A stretch of DNA of 52,888 bases from UBA11574 sp964591175 (GTDB taxonomy: Bacteria; Desulfobacterota; Desulfobacteria; Desulfobacterales; UBA11574), in NCBI GenBank assembly GCA_964591175.1, contig CAZQAF010000015.1, positions 1 to 52,888 on the forward strand. Reading direction: 5' to 3'. Shown piece by piece: positions 1-8,141 of this stretch. The position numbers were made by a program, and so were the translations under genes. The notes below the pieces were generated by a model. It had not been told where the DNA came from. It worked only from the letters and a program-made list of their open reading frames with translations, and did not search any database. Numbering within the stretch: the stretch's first letter is position 1; the number at the start of each line of letters is the position of its first letter.

Positions 1-100
1 CGATTTCAAGTCGTGGCCGTTTGTGTTATGATTTTTAAATATCAGATTGAGTGACTGAAAATTGAGGTCACCGCGAAGTAATAAAGAAGGAGGTCATATA

Positions 101-877
101 ATGGAGAAGAAACTCGTATTGGTCGAAAAGAAGGATATGATCGGCGTGATCACGCTCAACCGGCCCGAAGCAATGAATACATTTAATGTTCCCTTTGCCA
201 GGGCATTGAATGACGCCCTGTTGGATCTGGATCGAGATGACGAGGTTCGTGTTGTCGTGATCCGGGCGGCGGGCAAGCATTTTTCAACCGGCATCTCCCT
301 TCCTGAGTTCAAAGGAAAAAACCAAAAAGAACTTCGGGAATTTCTGAATTTGATGGATGAGTTTTACCACACCCTGCCCCGGATGAAAAAGCCGGTGATC
401 GCTTCGGTCAAAGGCGCTGCCGTGGCCAACGGCGCAGGCCTTGTGTTTGCATGTGATATGGCCATAGCCGCCGAAAATGCCAAGTTCGGTACCACTGCCA
501 TCAACGTCGGACTCATCTGCCTGGGTCCGGCCGTACCCCTGGCGCGCCATGTCGGCCGAAAGAAAGCCCTGGAAATGGTCCTCACCGGCGATATTATCTC
601 GGCTGCCGAAGCCCTTCAACTCGGATTGATAAACAAAATAGTCCCCCCGGACGATCTTGAAGCCGAAACCATGAAGTTTGCCGAAAAACTTGTCCAAAAG
701 AGCCCTTTGGCAGTTCAAATCGGAAAAACCGGCATCTATGCCATGTCTGAAATTCCCTATCATCAGGCCGTAGACTATATGGATGAGCTGTTTTCTTCCC
801 TTGGCGGTACGGAAGACGCTATCGAGGGGATTAACGCATTCCTTGAAAAACGAAACCCGGTCTGGAAAAACAAATAA
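101..877 (+). CDS. Enoyl-CoA hydratase/isomerase family protein lacking both catalytic glutamates
   Basis: A 258-residue crotonase-fold protein. The start is the ATG at 101, preceded by a strong Shine-Dalgarno (AAGGAGGT, 87-94). The family segments are visible: LNRPEAMN (19-26), the oxyanion-hole strand around FSTG (61-64) and the glycine-rich turn at 108-114. In a true hydratase the two acid/base glutamates lie in the GGGxEL and QPEI segments. The equivalent positions here read Gly113 and Ala133, so classical hydration is unlikely. It may be an isomerase, a thioesterase, a decarboxylase-like member or a binding protein for an acyl-CoA. The gene is 14 bp upstream of an acyl-CoA dehydrogenase and probably cotranscribed. 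The family call is firm; the reaction is unknown. Confidence 0.85.
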   Translation: MEKKLVLVEKKDMIGVITLNRPEAMNTFNVPFARALNDALLDLDRDDEVRVVVIRAAGKHFSTGISLPEFKGKNQKELREFLNLMDEFYHTLPRMKKPVIASVKGAAVANGAGLVFACDMAIAAENAKFGTTAINVGLICLGPAVPLARHVGRKKALEMVLTGDIISAAEALQLGLINKIVPPDDLEAETMKFAEKLVQKSPLAVQIGKTGIYAMSEIPYHQAVDYMDELFSSLGGTEDAIEGINAFLEKRNPVWKNK

Positions 878-891
878 CCAGGAGGGCTATA

Positions 892-2040
892 TTGGATTTT
901 GATCTCACCAAAGAACAGGAAATGATCCGAAAAGAAGTTCGGAAATTTGCCCAGAGCGAAATTGCTCCGGTGGCTTTGGAACTCGACGAAGAAGAGGCGT
1001 TTTCCGCTGAACTCACAAAAAAAATGGGAGAAATCGGGCTTTTCGGAATGTTTGTTTCAGAGCAATATGACGGCCAGGATATGGACTATCTGTCTTACAT
1101 TATCGCCGTTGAAGAGATTTCCAGAGTGGATGGATCCCAGGCAGCCACCGTTGCCGCCGGCAACTCGTTAGGCATCGGTCCCATATACTATTTCGGAACC
1201 GAAGAACAAAAGAAAAAGTATCTTCCAAAACTTTGCGCCGGCGAAGGGCTCTGGGGTTTTGGACTCACGGAACCCACCGCGGGTTCCGATGCCGGCGGCA
1301 GTAAAACGACTGCCGTAAAGGATGGGAATGAATGGATTCTCAATGGATCCAAAATTTTCATCACCAATGCCGCCTGCGAAATGAGTATGGGCGTCACGGT
1401 GCAGGCGATCACCGGTAAGCGGCCGAGCGGCAAGCCGGAATATACCTGTTTTCTTGTAGAGCACGGAACGCCGGGTTTTAAAGCCATCCCCATGCACAAA
1501 AAGATGATGTGGCGGGCGTCAAATACCGCGGAACTCTTCTTCGACGACGTCAGGATATCCGAAGATAATGTTTTGGGCGCCAAAGGAGATGGGTTTCACC
1601 AGATGCTTGCAACCCTTGACGGTGGTAGGCTGTCCATCGGTGCCATGGGTCTCGGAGGCGCACAAGGGGCCTATGACGCCGCTCTTAAATATGCCAAAAG
1701 CAGGGTCCAGTTCGGACAACCCATTTGCAAGTTCCAGGCTGTCGCCTTTAAACTGGCGGATAGCGCTCTTGAAATCGAATGCGGCCGAAATCTCTTATAC
1801 AAGGCCTGCTGGCTCAGAGATCGAAACAGGCCCTTTGAAAAAGAAGCGGCCATGGCAAAACTTTACTGTTCCGAGCTCATGGGAAGAGTGGTGAATCATG
1901 CGGTTCAGATCCATGGGGGATACGGTCTGATGAAGGAATACAACGTAGAAAGATTTTACCGGGATCAGAAACTTCTGGACATCGGGGAAGGAACTTCGGA
2001 AGTTCAACGGATCGTCATCTCGCGTTATATCGGATGTTAG
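892..2040 (+). CDS. Acyl-CoA dehydrogenase
   Basis: A 382-residue flavoprotein of the acyl-CoA dehydrogenase family, which makes the alpha-beta double bond of an acyl-CoA and passes electrons to ETF. The start is a TTG at 892 behind GGAGGG (881-886). The N-terminal helical domain begins DFDLTKEQE, the middle beta-domain has the FAD-contact segment GFGLTEPTAGSDAG (about 115-128), and the C-terminal segment QIHGGYG precedes GEGTSEVQR, in which Glu366 occupies the usual catalytic-base position. Length is normal. Given the downstream carboxyltransferase, a branched short-chain substrate such as isovaleryl-CoA, or glutaryl-CoA, is plausible but not shown by sequence alone. The gene ends 20 bp before an assembly gap. 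Confidence 0.93.
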   Translation: MDFDLTKEQEMIRKEVRKFAQSEIAPVALELDEEEAFSAELTKKMGEIGLFGMFVSEQYDGQDMDYLSYIIAVEEISRVDGSQAATVAAGNSLGIGPIYYFGTEEQKKKYLPKLCAGEGLWGFGLTEPTAGSDAGGSKTTAVKDGNEWILNGSKIFITNAACEMSMGVTVQAITGKRPSGKPEYTCFLVEHGTPGFKAIPMHKKMMWRASNTAELFFDDVRISEDNVLGAKGDGFHQMLATLDGGRLSIGAMGLGGAQGAYDAALKYAKSRVQFGQPICKFQAVAFKLADSALEIECGRNLLYKACWLRDRNRPFEKEAAMAKLYCSELMGRVVNHAVQIHGGYGLMKEYNVERFYRDQKLLDIGEGTSEVQRIVISRYIGC

Positions 2041-2060
2041 GATCGTTCGGATTGTTGATT

Positions 2061-2160
2061 NNNNNNNNNNNNNNNNNNNNNNNNNNNNNNNNNNNNNNNN
2101 NNNNNNNNNNNNNNNNNNNNNNNNNNNNNNNNNNNNNNNNNNNNNNNNNNNNNNNNNNNN
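2061..2160. other. Assembly gap (100 N)
   Basis: Exactly 100 unresolved bases, the usual placeholder of scaffolding, so the true length is unknown. The join between the acyl-CoA dehydrogenase and the next hydratase is therefore not proven. The right flank carries an A-rich simple-looking sequence that may be the repeat that broke the assembly. Confidence 0.98.
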
Positions 2161-2192
2161 GGCGATTCACTCAGTTGAAGTTCATTTACTGA

Positions 2193-2260
2193 TTGAAATC
2201 CCAAATATCAAATACCAAAAACCAGACAAATCCCAATGACCAAAATTCGAAATTCCGAAT
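2193..2260. repeat. A-rich low-complexity segment, probably a dispersed repeat
   Basis: The stretch is built of short A-rich words (CCAAATATCAAATACC, AAATCCCAATGACC, AAAATTCGAAATTCC) unlike the coding DNA on either side, and it lies just after the gap. Similar strings occur as dispersed intergenic repeats in many environmental genomes, as far as I recall. Only one copy is in this window, so its repeat nature is inferred. Confidence 0.35.
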
Positions 2261-2287
2261 GTATGTAGTCGTTAAAGGATATGTGTA

Positions 2288-3073
2288 ATGGCTGAAAACA
2301 AAGTCCTTCTGACCCAAAAGCGAGACGGTATCGCCGTTCTCACGCTGAACCGGCCCGAGGTGATGAATTCTTTCAATTTTGCATTGCTTCTTGCGTTGAA
2401 AGATGAAATTGAAGCGATTAAATTCAATGAAAAAATCCGAGTCGCCATCATTACCGGTGCCGGTCAAAAAGCCTTTTGCGCCGGCGCGGATTTAAAAGAA
2501 AGAACCACCTATACCGAACTTCAGGTAAAAAAGTTCATTTTTACCATCAGAAATCTCTTTACCGATATCGAATACCTCAACAAGCCGGTGATTGCGGCTG
2601 TAAACGGCATCGCCCTGGGCGGTGGAACAGAGCTCGCCCTTGCCTGTGATATTCGAATGGCATCCGTGAATGCTTCTATGGGTCTTACGGAAACCCGTCT
2701 TGCCATCATACCCGGTGCCGGCGGCACCCAGCGACTCCCGAGGCTGATCAATCCCGGCAAAGCAAAGGAACTTATATTTACGGGAAGACGTGTGGATGCC
2801 CAAGAAGCATCGCAGATCGGCCTTGTCAACCGGGTCTGTAAACCGGAATCCCTTCTGGAAGACTGCTTTGAAATGGCCGCCATGATCTGTGAAACCGGTC
2901 CCATCGCCGTCGAGCAGGCCAAATATGCCATCAATTACGGCCTTGAAACCGATCTTCATACGGGTCTCGGTATTGAATCGAATGCATACTGGATCACCAT
3001 TCCGACGGAAGATCGTCTTGAAGGTTTAGCTGCTTTTAAGGAGAAACGAAAGCCGGTATTTAAAGGTAAATAG
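2288..3073 (+). CDS. Enoyl-CoA hydratase (methylglutaconyl-CoA hydratase-like)
   Basis: A 261-residue crotonase-family hydratase that adds water to a 2-enoyl-CoA. Unlike the first hydratase-like gene of this operon, it keeps both catalytic glutamates, in GGGTELALACD (about 113-123) and TETRLAIIPGAGGTQR (about 136-151), and the oxyanion segment FCAGADLKER. The IIPGAGGTQR signature and the company of a carboxyltransferase and an HMG-CoA-lyase-like protein fit a 3-methylglutaconyl-CoA hydratase role, but crotonyl-CoA hydration is equally possible. It is 10 bp upstream of the carboxyltransferase, so the two are likely cotranscribed. Confidence 0.92.
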   Translation: MAENKVLLTQKRDGIAVLTLNRPEVMNSFNFALLLALKDEIEAIKFNEKIRVAIITGAGQKAFCAGADLKERTTYTELQVKKFIFTIRNLFTDIEYLNKPVIAAVNGIALGGGTELALACDIRMASVNASMGLTETRLAIIPGAGGTQRLPRLINPGKAKELIFTGRRVDAQEASQIGLVNRVCKPESLLEDCFEMAAMICETGPIAVEQAKYAINYGLETDLHTGLGIESNAYWITIPTEDRLEGLAAFKEKRKPVFKGK

Positions 3074-3083
3074 AGGAAATCTC

Positions 3084-4676
3084 ATGACAGGCGAAAATCG
3101 AACATTCTGGGAAAGTGAAGAAAAAAAGCTGGATGAGCGGGTTTACCGGGCCATGTGGCCCGGTGGAGAAAAAGCTGTTGCGAGACTGTCGAAACAGGGA
3201 AAACAGCCGGTGAGAGATCTGATCGCCAAACTCATCGACCCGGACACCGAATTTTATGAACTCAGCCGCATTGCAGGGTTTGGGATGGATTATCCCGGCG
3301 TTGAGGACGTTCCCTGCGCCGGCATCGTTACAGGAATCGGAAAAATCCACGGCAATTGGACCATGATTTTAGCCAATGACAGCCGCGTGAAAGCCGGGAC
3401 CTATTTTCCGATAACCTTAAAAAAACATATGAGAGCTCAAGCCATTGCAGAAAACTGCGGATTGAACTGCGTCTATATTGCGGACTCGGGCGGCGCTTTT
3501 CTCCCCATGCAGGCCGACGTGTTTCCGGACGACCAGCATTTTGGATCCATGTTTTATAACATGGCGCGAATGTCGGCCATGGGACTCAAGCAAATCACCA
3601 TGAGTACCGGCGGCAATACGGCCGGCGGCGCTTATATCGTTTTTATGGCCTGTCAGTCGGTAATGATCGATAAACTGGCATATTCTTTTCTGGGCGGCCC
3701 GCCGCTGGTAAAAATGGCCACCGGTGAAGTCATTTCCGCCGAAGATCTGGGCGGTGCAAAAGTCCACACGCAAATATCCGGGGGTGCGGATTATTTTTGT
3801 AGCGATCAGGATGAGGCCATCGCGCAGGTTCGAGAAATCCTCATGCTGGAACCGCCCCAAAAGCTTTATTTTCACCGGTATGCCGAATCTCCCCCGCGGG
3901 TACCCGAAGGGTCGGTCTACGACATTTTGCCGGCACATGTTCATCAGGGAATCAATGTGCGCGCGGTTCTTGAAGCTGTTTCCGACGACAGCCACTTTGC
4001 AGAATATAAAAAAGATTACGCCCCAGGACGTGGAGACAATATCGTTACCGGAAAGATTCGCCTCAAAGGAATCACGGTAGGTGTAATCGCGGCCAACGGC
4101 GTGGGCATCATATTCTTTGAGGCCGCGTGCAAAGTCGCCGAATGGATCGTTCGCTGCTGCCAGGAAAAAATTCCCCTTCTGTTCATACAAAGCTCGCCAG
4201 GTTACATGGTGGGATCTGAATCGGAACATATGGGTATCGGGAAATACGGCGCGGACATGGTCAGGGCGGTGTCCTGCGCCCAGGTGCCCCGCATCCAGCT
4301 TGTCATCGGACCGGACAACGGTGCGGCCAACTACGGAATGTGCGGCAGGGCATACCGGCCCCATTTTCTCTTTGCCACCATGCGGGCAAGGACTTCGGTG
4401 ATGAGCGGCCGCAGTGCTGCAGGCGTCCTTCTTTCCATTGAAGAACGAAAACGAGCCGGCCGGAATCAGCCCATGAGCGAATCGGAGAAAGAAGATTTCA
4501 GCCGACAGATGATCCAGAAATATGACGGAGAAGCACATCCGTTTTACTGCGGTGCCCGTCTGTTGAACGACAGAGTCTTAAAATTTTCCGAGATCCGGAA
4601 CTGGCTGGCCGCGGCATTTGAAATCAGTCTGTTGAAACCCATCGGAGATCCTTCTTTCGGGAACTTTCGATTTTGA
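3084..4676 (+). CDS. Acyl-CoA carboxylase carboxyltransferase subunit
   Basis: A 530-residue carboxyltransferase of the methylcrotonyl/propionyl-CoA carboxylase beta or glutaconyl-CoA decarboxylase alpha family. Two crotonase-like halves are seen. The N-half has DSGGAFLPMQADVFPD (about 134-149) and the glycine-rich loop TGGNTAGGAY (about 175-184). The C-half has the second oxyanion region NGVGIIFFEAACKVAEW and the GPDNGAANYGMCGRAY segment. Such subunits move CO2 between biotin and an acyl-CoA, but no biotin carboxylase, biotin carrier or decarboxylase membrane subunit is encoded in the window, so its partner lies elsewhere. The order hydratase, carboxyltransferase, lyase matches leucine-catabolic operons; a glutaconyl-CoA role is the alternative. 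Confidence 0.9.
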   Translation: MTGENRTFWESEEKKLDERVYRAMWPGGEKAVARLSKQGKQPVRDLIAKLIDPDTEFYELSRIAGFGMDYPGVEDVPCAGIVTGIGKIHGNWTMILANDSRVKAGTYFPITLKKHMRAQAIAENCGLNCVYIADSGGAFLPMQADVFPDDQHFGSMFYNMARMSAMGLKQITMSTGGNTAGGAYIVFMACQSVMIDKLAYSFLGGPPLVKMATGEVISAEDLGGAKVHTQISGGADYFCSDQDEAIAQVREILMLEPPQKLYFHRYAESPPRVPEGSVYDILPAHVHQGINVRAVLEAVSDDSHFAEYKKDYAPGRGDNIVTGKIRLKGITVGVIAANGVGIIFFEAACKVAEWIVRCCQEKIPLLFIQSSPGYMVGSESEHMGIGKYGADMVRAVSCAQVPRIQLVIGPDNGAANYGMCGRAYRPHFLFATMRARTSVMSGRSAAGVLLSIEERKRAGRNQPMSESEKEDFSRQMIQKYDGEAHPFYCGARLLNDRVLKFSEIRNWLAAAFEISLLKPIGDPSFGNFRF

Positions 4677-4697
4677 CGTTGAGAAAGGAAGAAAAAA

Positions 4698-5717
4698 ATG
4701 GCGTTACTTAGCTATCCGAAAAAAGTCGTTTTAGGAGATATTACCGTTAGGGACGGTTTTCAGCATGAAGAAAAATTTATTCCAACCGACGCGAAAGTGT
4801 GGTTGGCGGAAGAACTTATTCTTTCGGGATTCAAACGTATTGAAGTCACCAATTTCGGCCCGCCGAAAGTGATGCCTCAGTTCAAGGACGCCGATACGCT
4901 TTTAAAGCGCATCCGTTCCAGCAAAAAAGTCGGGCATCTGTTGAATGATGTTGAGATTACCGCCATAACCATCCGTGAAAGAGCTATCGAACGCGCCATC
5001 CAGGCCCGTGAGGAAGGTTATGGACCGGAGCGAATTTTGCTTATGGTTTCCACCAGCGAATCCCATCATCGCGTCAACTCCGGGCTCTCGCTGGATGACT
5101 ACTGGAAAATGTGCGAAACATATATCCCGAAAGCCCATGACGCGGGAATGAAAGTCAATGGTACGGTGAGCACCATCTGGGGGTGCCCCATCGAAGGTCC
5201 GACGGAATTGAAAAAGGCCGTTGAATTCACCCGACGCTGGCTGGACATCGGGGCGGATGATATCGAACATGCCGATCATGACGGTTCTGCGCCGCCAAAC
5301 AAAGTCTACGAATACTATTCCATGATTCTCGAAGCCATACCGGACACGTCCAAACATGTGGCGCATTTTCATGTTACCCGGGGCTGGGGTCTTGCCAATG
5401 TATTGGCGGCCCTTCAAGCCGGAATCACCCACTTCGAATCGACCATGGGCGGAACCGGCGGCCAGCCCGCCAACTTTATCGACGGCGTTCCCGTTGCCGG
5501 CACCGGAAAATACTATTACGAAGATCCCGGAATCGTGGGGCTTGTCTCCACCGAAGATATGGTCGTAATGATGGATGAAATGGGCATCGATACCGGTCTT
5601 GACGTGGATAGCGTCCTGCACATCGGACGCGTGGTGGAAAAAATTATCGGAAGACGTCTCCGGTCGGAATGCGCGCACACCGGAAGAATACCCAAAGGGA
5701 TGACAGGAAGAATATAA
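4698..5717 (+). CDS. HMG-CoA lyase-like TIM-barrel protein with the catalytic cysteine replaced
   Basis: A 339-residue DRE-TIM metallolyase-family protein. The metal and substrate residues of HMG-CoA lyase are recognisable: TVRDGFQ (Arg18, Asp19), IEVTNFGPPKVMPQ (48-61), and the HxH metal ligands His223 and His225. The loop that carries the catalytic cysteine in HMG-CoA lyases (GxGGCP) here reads GTGGQPANF, with Gln256 in the cysteine position. The fold and family are clear, but cleavage of HMG-CoA by the known mechanism is doubtful. It may act on a related 3-hydroxy-acyl-CoA or catalyse a condensation. It lies 21 bp after the carboxyltransferase with a good ribosome site (GAAAGGAAG). Confidence 0.85.
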   Translation: MALLSYPKKVVLGDITVRDGFQHEEKFIPTDAKVWLAEELILSGFKRIEVTNFGPPKVMPQFKDADTLLKRIRSSKKVGHLLNDVEITAITIRERAIERAIQAREEGYGPERILLMVSTSESHHRVNSGLSLDDYWKMCETYIPKAHDAGMKVNGTVSTIWGCPIEGPTELKKAVEFTRRWLDIGADDIEHADHDGSAPPNKVYEYYSMILEAIPDTSKHVAHFHVTRGWGLANVLAALQAGITHFESTMGGTGGQPANFIDGVPVAGTGKYYYEDPGIVGLVSTEDMVVMMDEMGIDTGLDVDSVLHIGRVVEKIIGRRLRSECAHTGRIPKGMTGRI

Positions 5718-5739
5718 AGCCACAATGGGAGTATATAAT

Positions 5740-6378
5740 ATGGTAAGCAAAAAAAAGACCCCCCATATCAATGTAGATTTTTTTGAAGATCTGACCGGTG
5801 ATATTTGTCAAACACCCGGCAAAGGCGTCGAAGAAATCGGCAAACGGATCAAGGCGCTGAGAGAACAAAAAGGCCTTTCCCTGGACGAGCTTTCACACAT
5901 GACAGGATTCGATGTCGAACTCTTGTCGAATATCGAAACCAATCAAGTCCAACCTCAACTCGGAACGGTCATCAAGCTCTCCAAGGCCCTTGACAGCGCT
6001 TTCAGCCGTTTAATTTCGGGAACCGGCGACAGAATCTATTCCATCACGCGCAAGCAGGAACAAAAAATTGTTTCGCGCTCCACATCGCAGAAGGGCAAAA
6101 AACAGGTCTATACCTACAAGAGTCTCGCACCTGAAGTCAAAGGCCGCCACATGGAAGCCTTGATCGTGCAGCTTGAAGAAAACCCTGACAAGGAAGTTTC
6201 CATTCATGACGGAGAAGAATTTATTTACGTGTTGGATGGTATCGTTGTGCTGAATATCGGAGAAGAAACCTTTGACCTCAACCCCGGAGATAGTGCGTAC
6301 TATCTGTCCACGACGCCGCACCTGGTTGCTTCCAAGAAAGGACAAGCGACCATACTGGCGGTGCTGTACGAAGGATAG
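5740..6378 (+). CDS. XRE-family regulator with C-terminal cupin domain
   Basis: A 212-residue regulator. Residues about 34-88 form an HTH_3 domain (IGKRIKALREQKGLSLDELS, then the recognition-helix region ending in NIETNQVQP). Residues about 135-212 form a small cupin barrel (EEFIYVLDGIVVLNIG, then LNPGDSAYYLST and PHLVAS). Such proteins are usually ligand-sensing repressors or activators of the catabolic genes beside them. I chose the ATG at 5740 because GGGAG lies 8 bases before it; an in-frame ATG at 5725 has a weaker site. It is transcribed with the acyl-CoA genes and probably regulates them; the ligand is unknown. Confidence 0.88.
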   Translation: MVSKKKTPHINVDFFEDLTGDICQTPGKGVEEIGKRIKALREQKGLSLDELSHMTGFDVELLSNIETNQVQPQLGTVIKLSKALDSAFSRLISGTGDRIYSITRKQEQKIVSRSTSQKGKKQVYTYKSLAPEVKGRHMEALIVQLEENPDKEVSIHDGEEFIYVLDGIVVLNIGEETFDLNPGDSAYYLSTTPHLVASKKGQATILAVLYEG

Positions 6379-6415
6379 TTCCAACCGAGTGCGCTTTCGT
6401 AAATAAGGAGAAATT

Positions 6416-7177
6416 TTGGATTTTAATACCGTTGCAAACATCGATGATCTCGATCACGAACACACCGCAAAGCTCGTTTTGGACATGTTCCATCGTATCA
6501 TCATCCATTACGCCTTGTGGTTCAACGAAGTCCACCACCAGATGGGGATGGAAAGAGCCCTGGATATCCTGAATGCCGCATCTGAAAGAAGCTACGAAAT
6601 TCAAATGAAAAGGCTGTCAAAAGTGCTGGGATTTGAAATAAATGATGGAATTCCCGCGGCGCTGCTGACCATGCCCAAAACATCTTTGTTGGCGCTGATG
6701 GATGGTGTGGCCGCAAACTGGCTGGCCAATGACGGCGTGTGGTTTCAGGCGGTGGAATTTACACGGGGTATGAATGATGCCAAACGATGCAATGATTCAT
6801 GTTGGGCACGGTTCTCTCCGTTTGAAGCCCGGGCCGTTAAAAAGTTTTTAAATCTTCCTGAAAATCCGGGCATTAACGGTTTGAAAAAAGCCCTGAATTT
6901 TCGGGTTTATGCCCGCCTCAACACCCAATCCATGGTTGATGAAGGGCCGGACAGTTTTATCTTTCGGATGAATGAATGCCGGGTTCAATCGGCAAGAAAA
7001 CGCAAAGGTCTTGATGATTACCCTTGCAAGTCCGGTGGAATCGCAGAGTATACGTATTTTGCCGAAGCCATCGATTCGAGAATCCGCACCGAGTGCATCG
7101 GCTGTCCGCCGGATGATCATCCCGAAGAATGGGTTTGCGCATGGCGCTTTACGTTGCCGAATTCAGAAACGTTTTGA
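6416..7177 (+). CDS. DUF6125-like cytosolic protein
   Basis: A 253-residue soluble protein without signal peptide or membrane segment, starting with TTG at 6416 behind AAGGAG (6405-6410). The N-terminal half is helical (LWFNEVHHQMGMERALDIL). The C-terminal half has the pattern FRMNECRVQSARKRKGL, then a C-x-S-G-G region, then ECIGCPPDDHPEEWVCAW. These features match the DUF6125 family as I remember it, which is common in anaerobic Deltaproteobacteria and has no established reaction. The conserved cysteines near the C-terminus could bind a metal or a thiol cofactor. It is the last gene of the acyl-CoA operon, 38 bp after the XRE-cupin gene. Confidence 0.6.
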   Translation: MDFNTVANIDDLDHEHTAKLVLDMFHRIIIHYALWFNEVHHQMGMERALDILNAASERSYEIQMKRLSKVLGFEINDGIPAALLTMPKTSLLALMDGVAANWLANDGVWFQAVEFTRGMNDAKRCNDSCWARFSPFEARAVKKFLNLPENPGINGLKKALNFRVYARLNTQSMVDEGPDSFIFRMNECRVQSARKRKGLDDYPCKSGGIAEYTYFAEAIDSRIRTECIGCPPDDHPEEWVCAWRFTLPNSETF

Positions 7178-7215
7178 TGGGCACACAGGTTAAAAGACGT
7201 TAAAAAATGACGTCC

Positions 7216-7413
7216 TTATGAAAAGATCCCTATTCCGCAAACGGCAAGTGACAAATAGTCCTTTACATTTTTGGAGTCAATCCAGGTCAAGCAAGGTTTC
7301 GTCAACCATATGACATTATGAAGGAAGCAGTTTTCCTCCTCGCACGAAAGCCCGTTGGTACAATATTCTCCTTTACAACAAGGGCATGTTTTATGCATTT
7401 TGCTCCATTTCAT
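7216..7413 (-). CDS. Possible small cysteine-rich protein
   Basis: A 65-codon frame starting with ATG at 7413, with GAGGAG about 10 bases upstream. It has a cysteine cluster (CPCCKGEYC, then two more cysteines within 15 residues) that could bind zinc or iron. It lies in the opposite direction just past the acyl-CoA operon, with no neighbour on its own strand. No family is recognised, and a chance frame cannot be excluded. Confidence 0.3.
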   Translation of the reverse strand: MKWSKMHKTCPCCKGEYCTNGLSCEEENCFLHNVIWLTKPCLTWIDSKNVKDYLSLAVCGIGIFS

Positions 7414-7621
7414 AACCTGGCACTCCTCAATGGCTTAGCCAAATACTCATTTTCTTTCCCCAAAGTAAACAAATCGTCAAAGTAAAAAACGTGCATGATC
7501 GGCTGTTCTCAATATCGTTTATGGTGTGGCGATCCGTTATTAACAACATGCAAAAACCGTGCTACCGTTTTTATAAACGTGGTTATTATATTTATTCCTG
7601 ATAGTTATATGATTTATATTG

Positions 7622-7652
7622 GACAGTTGTAAGATTTGTTCCGACAGTTGTA
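7622..7652. repeat. Two 10-bp direct repeats 21 bp apart
   Basis: GACAGTTGTA occurs at 7622-7631 and again at 7643-7652, two helical turns apart, inside AT-rich non-coding DNA. This spacing suits a regulator binding one face of the helix, but no intact gene lies close downstream on either strand. The rest of 7414-7693 shows nothing coding. Confidence 0.35.
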
Positions 7653-7693
7653 TCTAAATTATTTCACAAAATTCATTCGAATTATGAACTAAC

Positions 7694-8141
7694 TTACATA
7701 AAAGTTGTGAATTTGTACGTGTTCCGGGGATGGGAAGGAAAACGTTTATTTTCGGAAAGTGGTCGACGTGTCCGTATGCTAATGCGACCCTGATGGGCGC
7801 GAAAGGTGACGGAGACCGCGTGAACCAAATCCTCAAGTGGGAAAGGTTTTAGCAAAACCGTATCGAACTCGCCTTCTTCAAGGAGCCATGGGGTTCCGGA
7901 ACAGCCGATGATCGGGGTATGCGGCCTGTCGGAATTGCGGATGTGCTTGACCACCTCTCTGTAGTCTATTTCCGGCATCAGGATGTCGATGTCTGTAATA
8001 ACCGGGTCAAAGCGCCCGCCGTCAAAAGTTTTGAATTCCCTTTCGACCGTTTAAAGCGATTTCAACTTTAAATCCGGCCCTCGACAAGACCGACCGGACA
8101 ACATCCAGAATTCCTTTTTCATCATCAATGACTAAAATTCG
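7694..8141 (-). pseudogene. Decayed response-regulator receiver domain
   Basis: Read on the minus strand, 8141 downwards encodes RILVIDDEKGILDVVRSVL and then VEIALNGRKGIQ, the start of a CheY-like receiver. A one-base insertion near 8036-8042 (CTTTTGAC where CTTTGAC would keep frame) breaks the frame. After it the frame resumes as FDGGRFDPVITDIDILMPE, continuing to the LLKPFPLEDLVHAV tail typical of receivers. The codon before RILV is TAA and no start codon is found there. Frameshift plus missing start make this a pseudogene of a stand-alone receiver or the receiver part of a larger protein. The expected phospho-acceptor would be the Asp of the ITDID segment. Confidence 0.8.

Noticed and set aside
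7979..8141. In-frame TGA in the receiver pseudogene as possible selenocysteine
   Set aside because: The TGA arises from a frameshift: homology continues in another frame, and receivers have no cysteine at that place.
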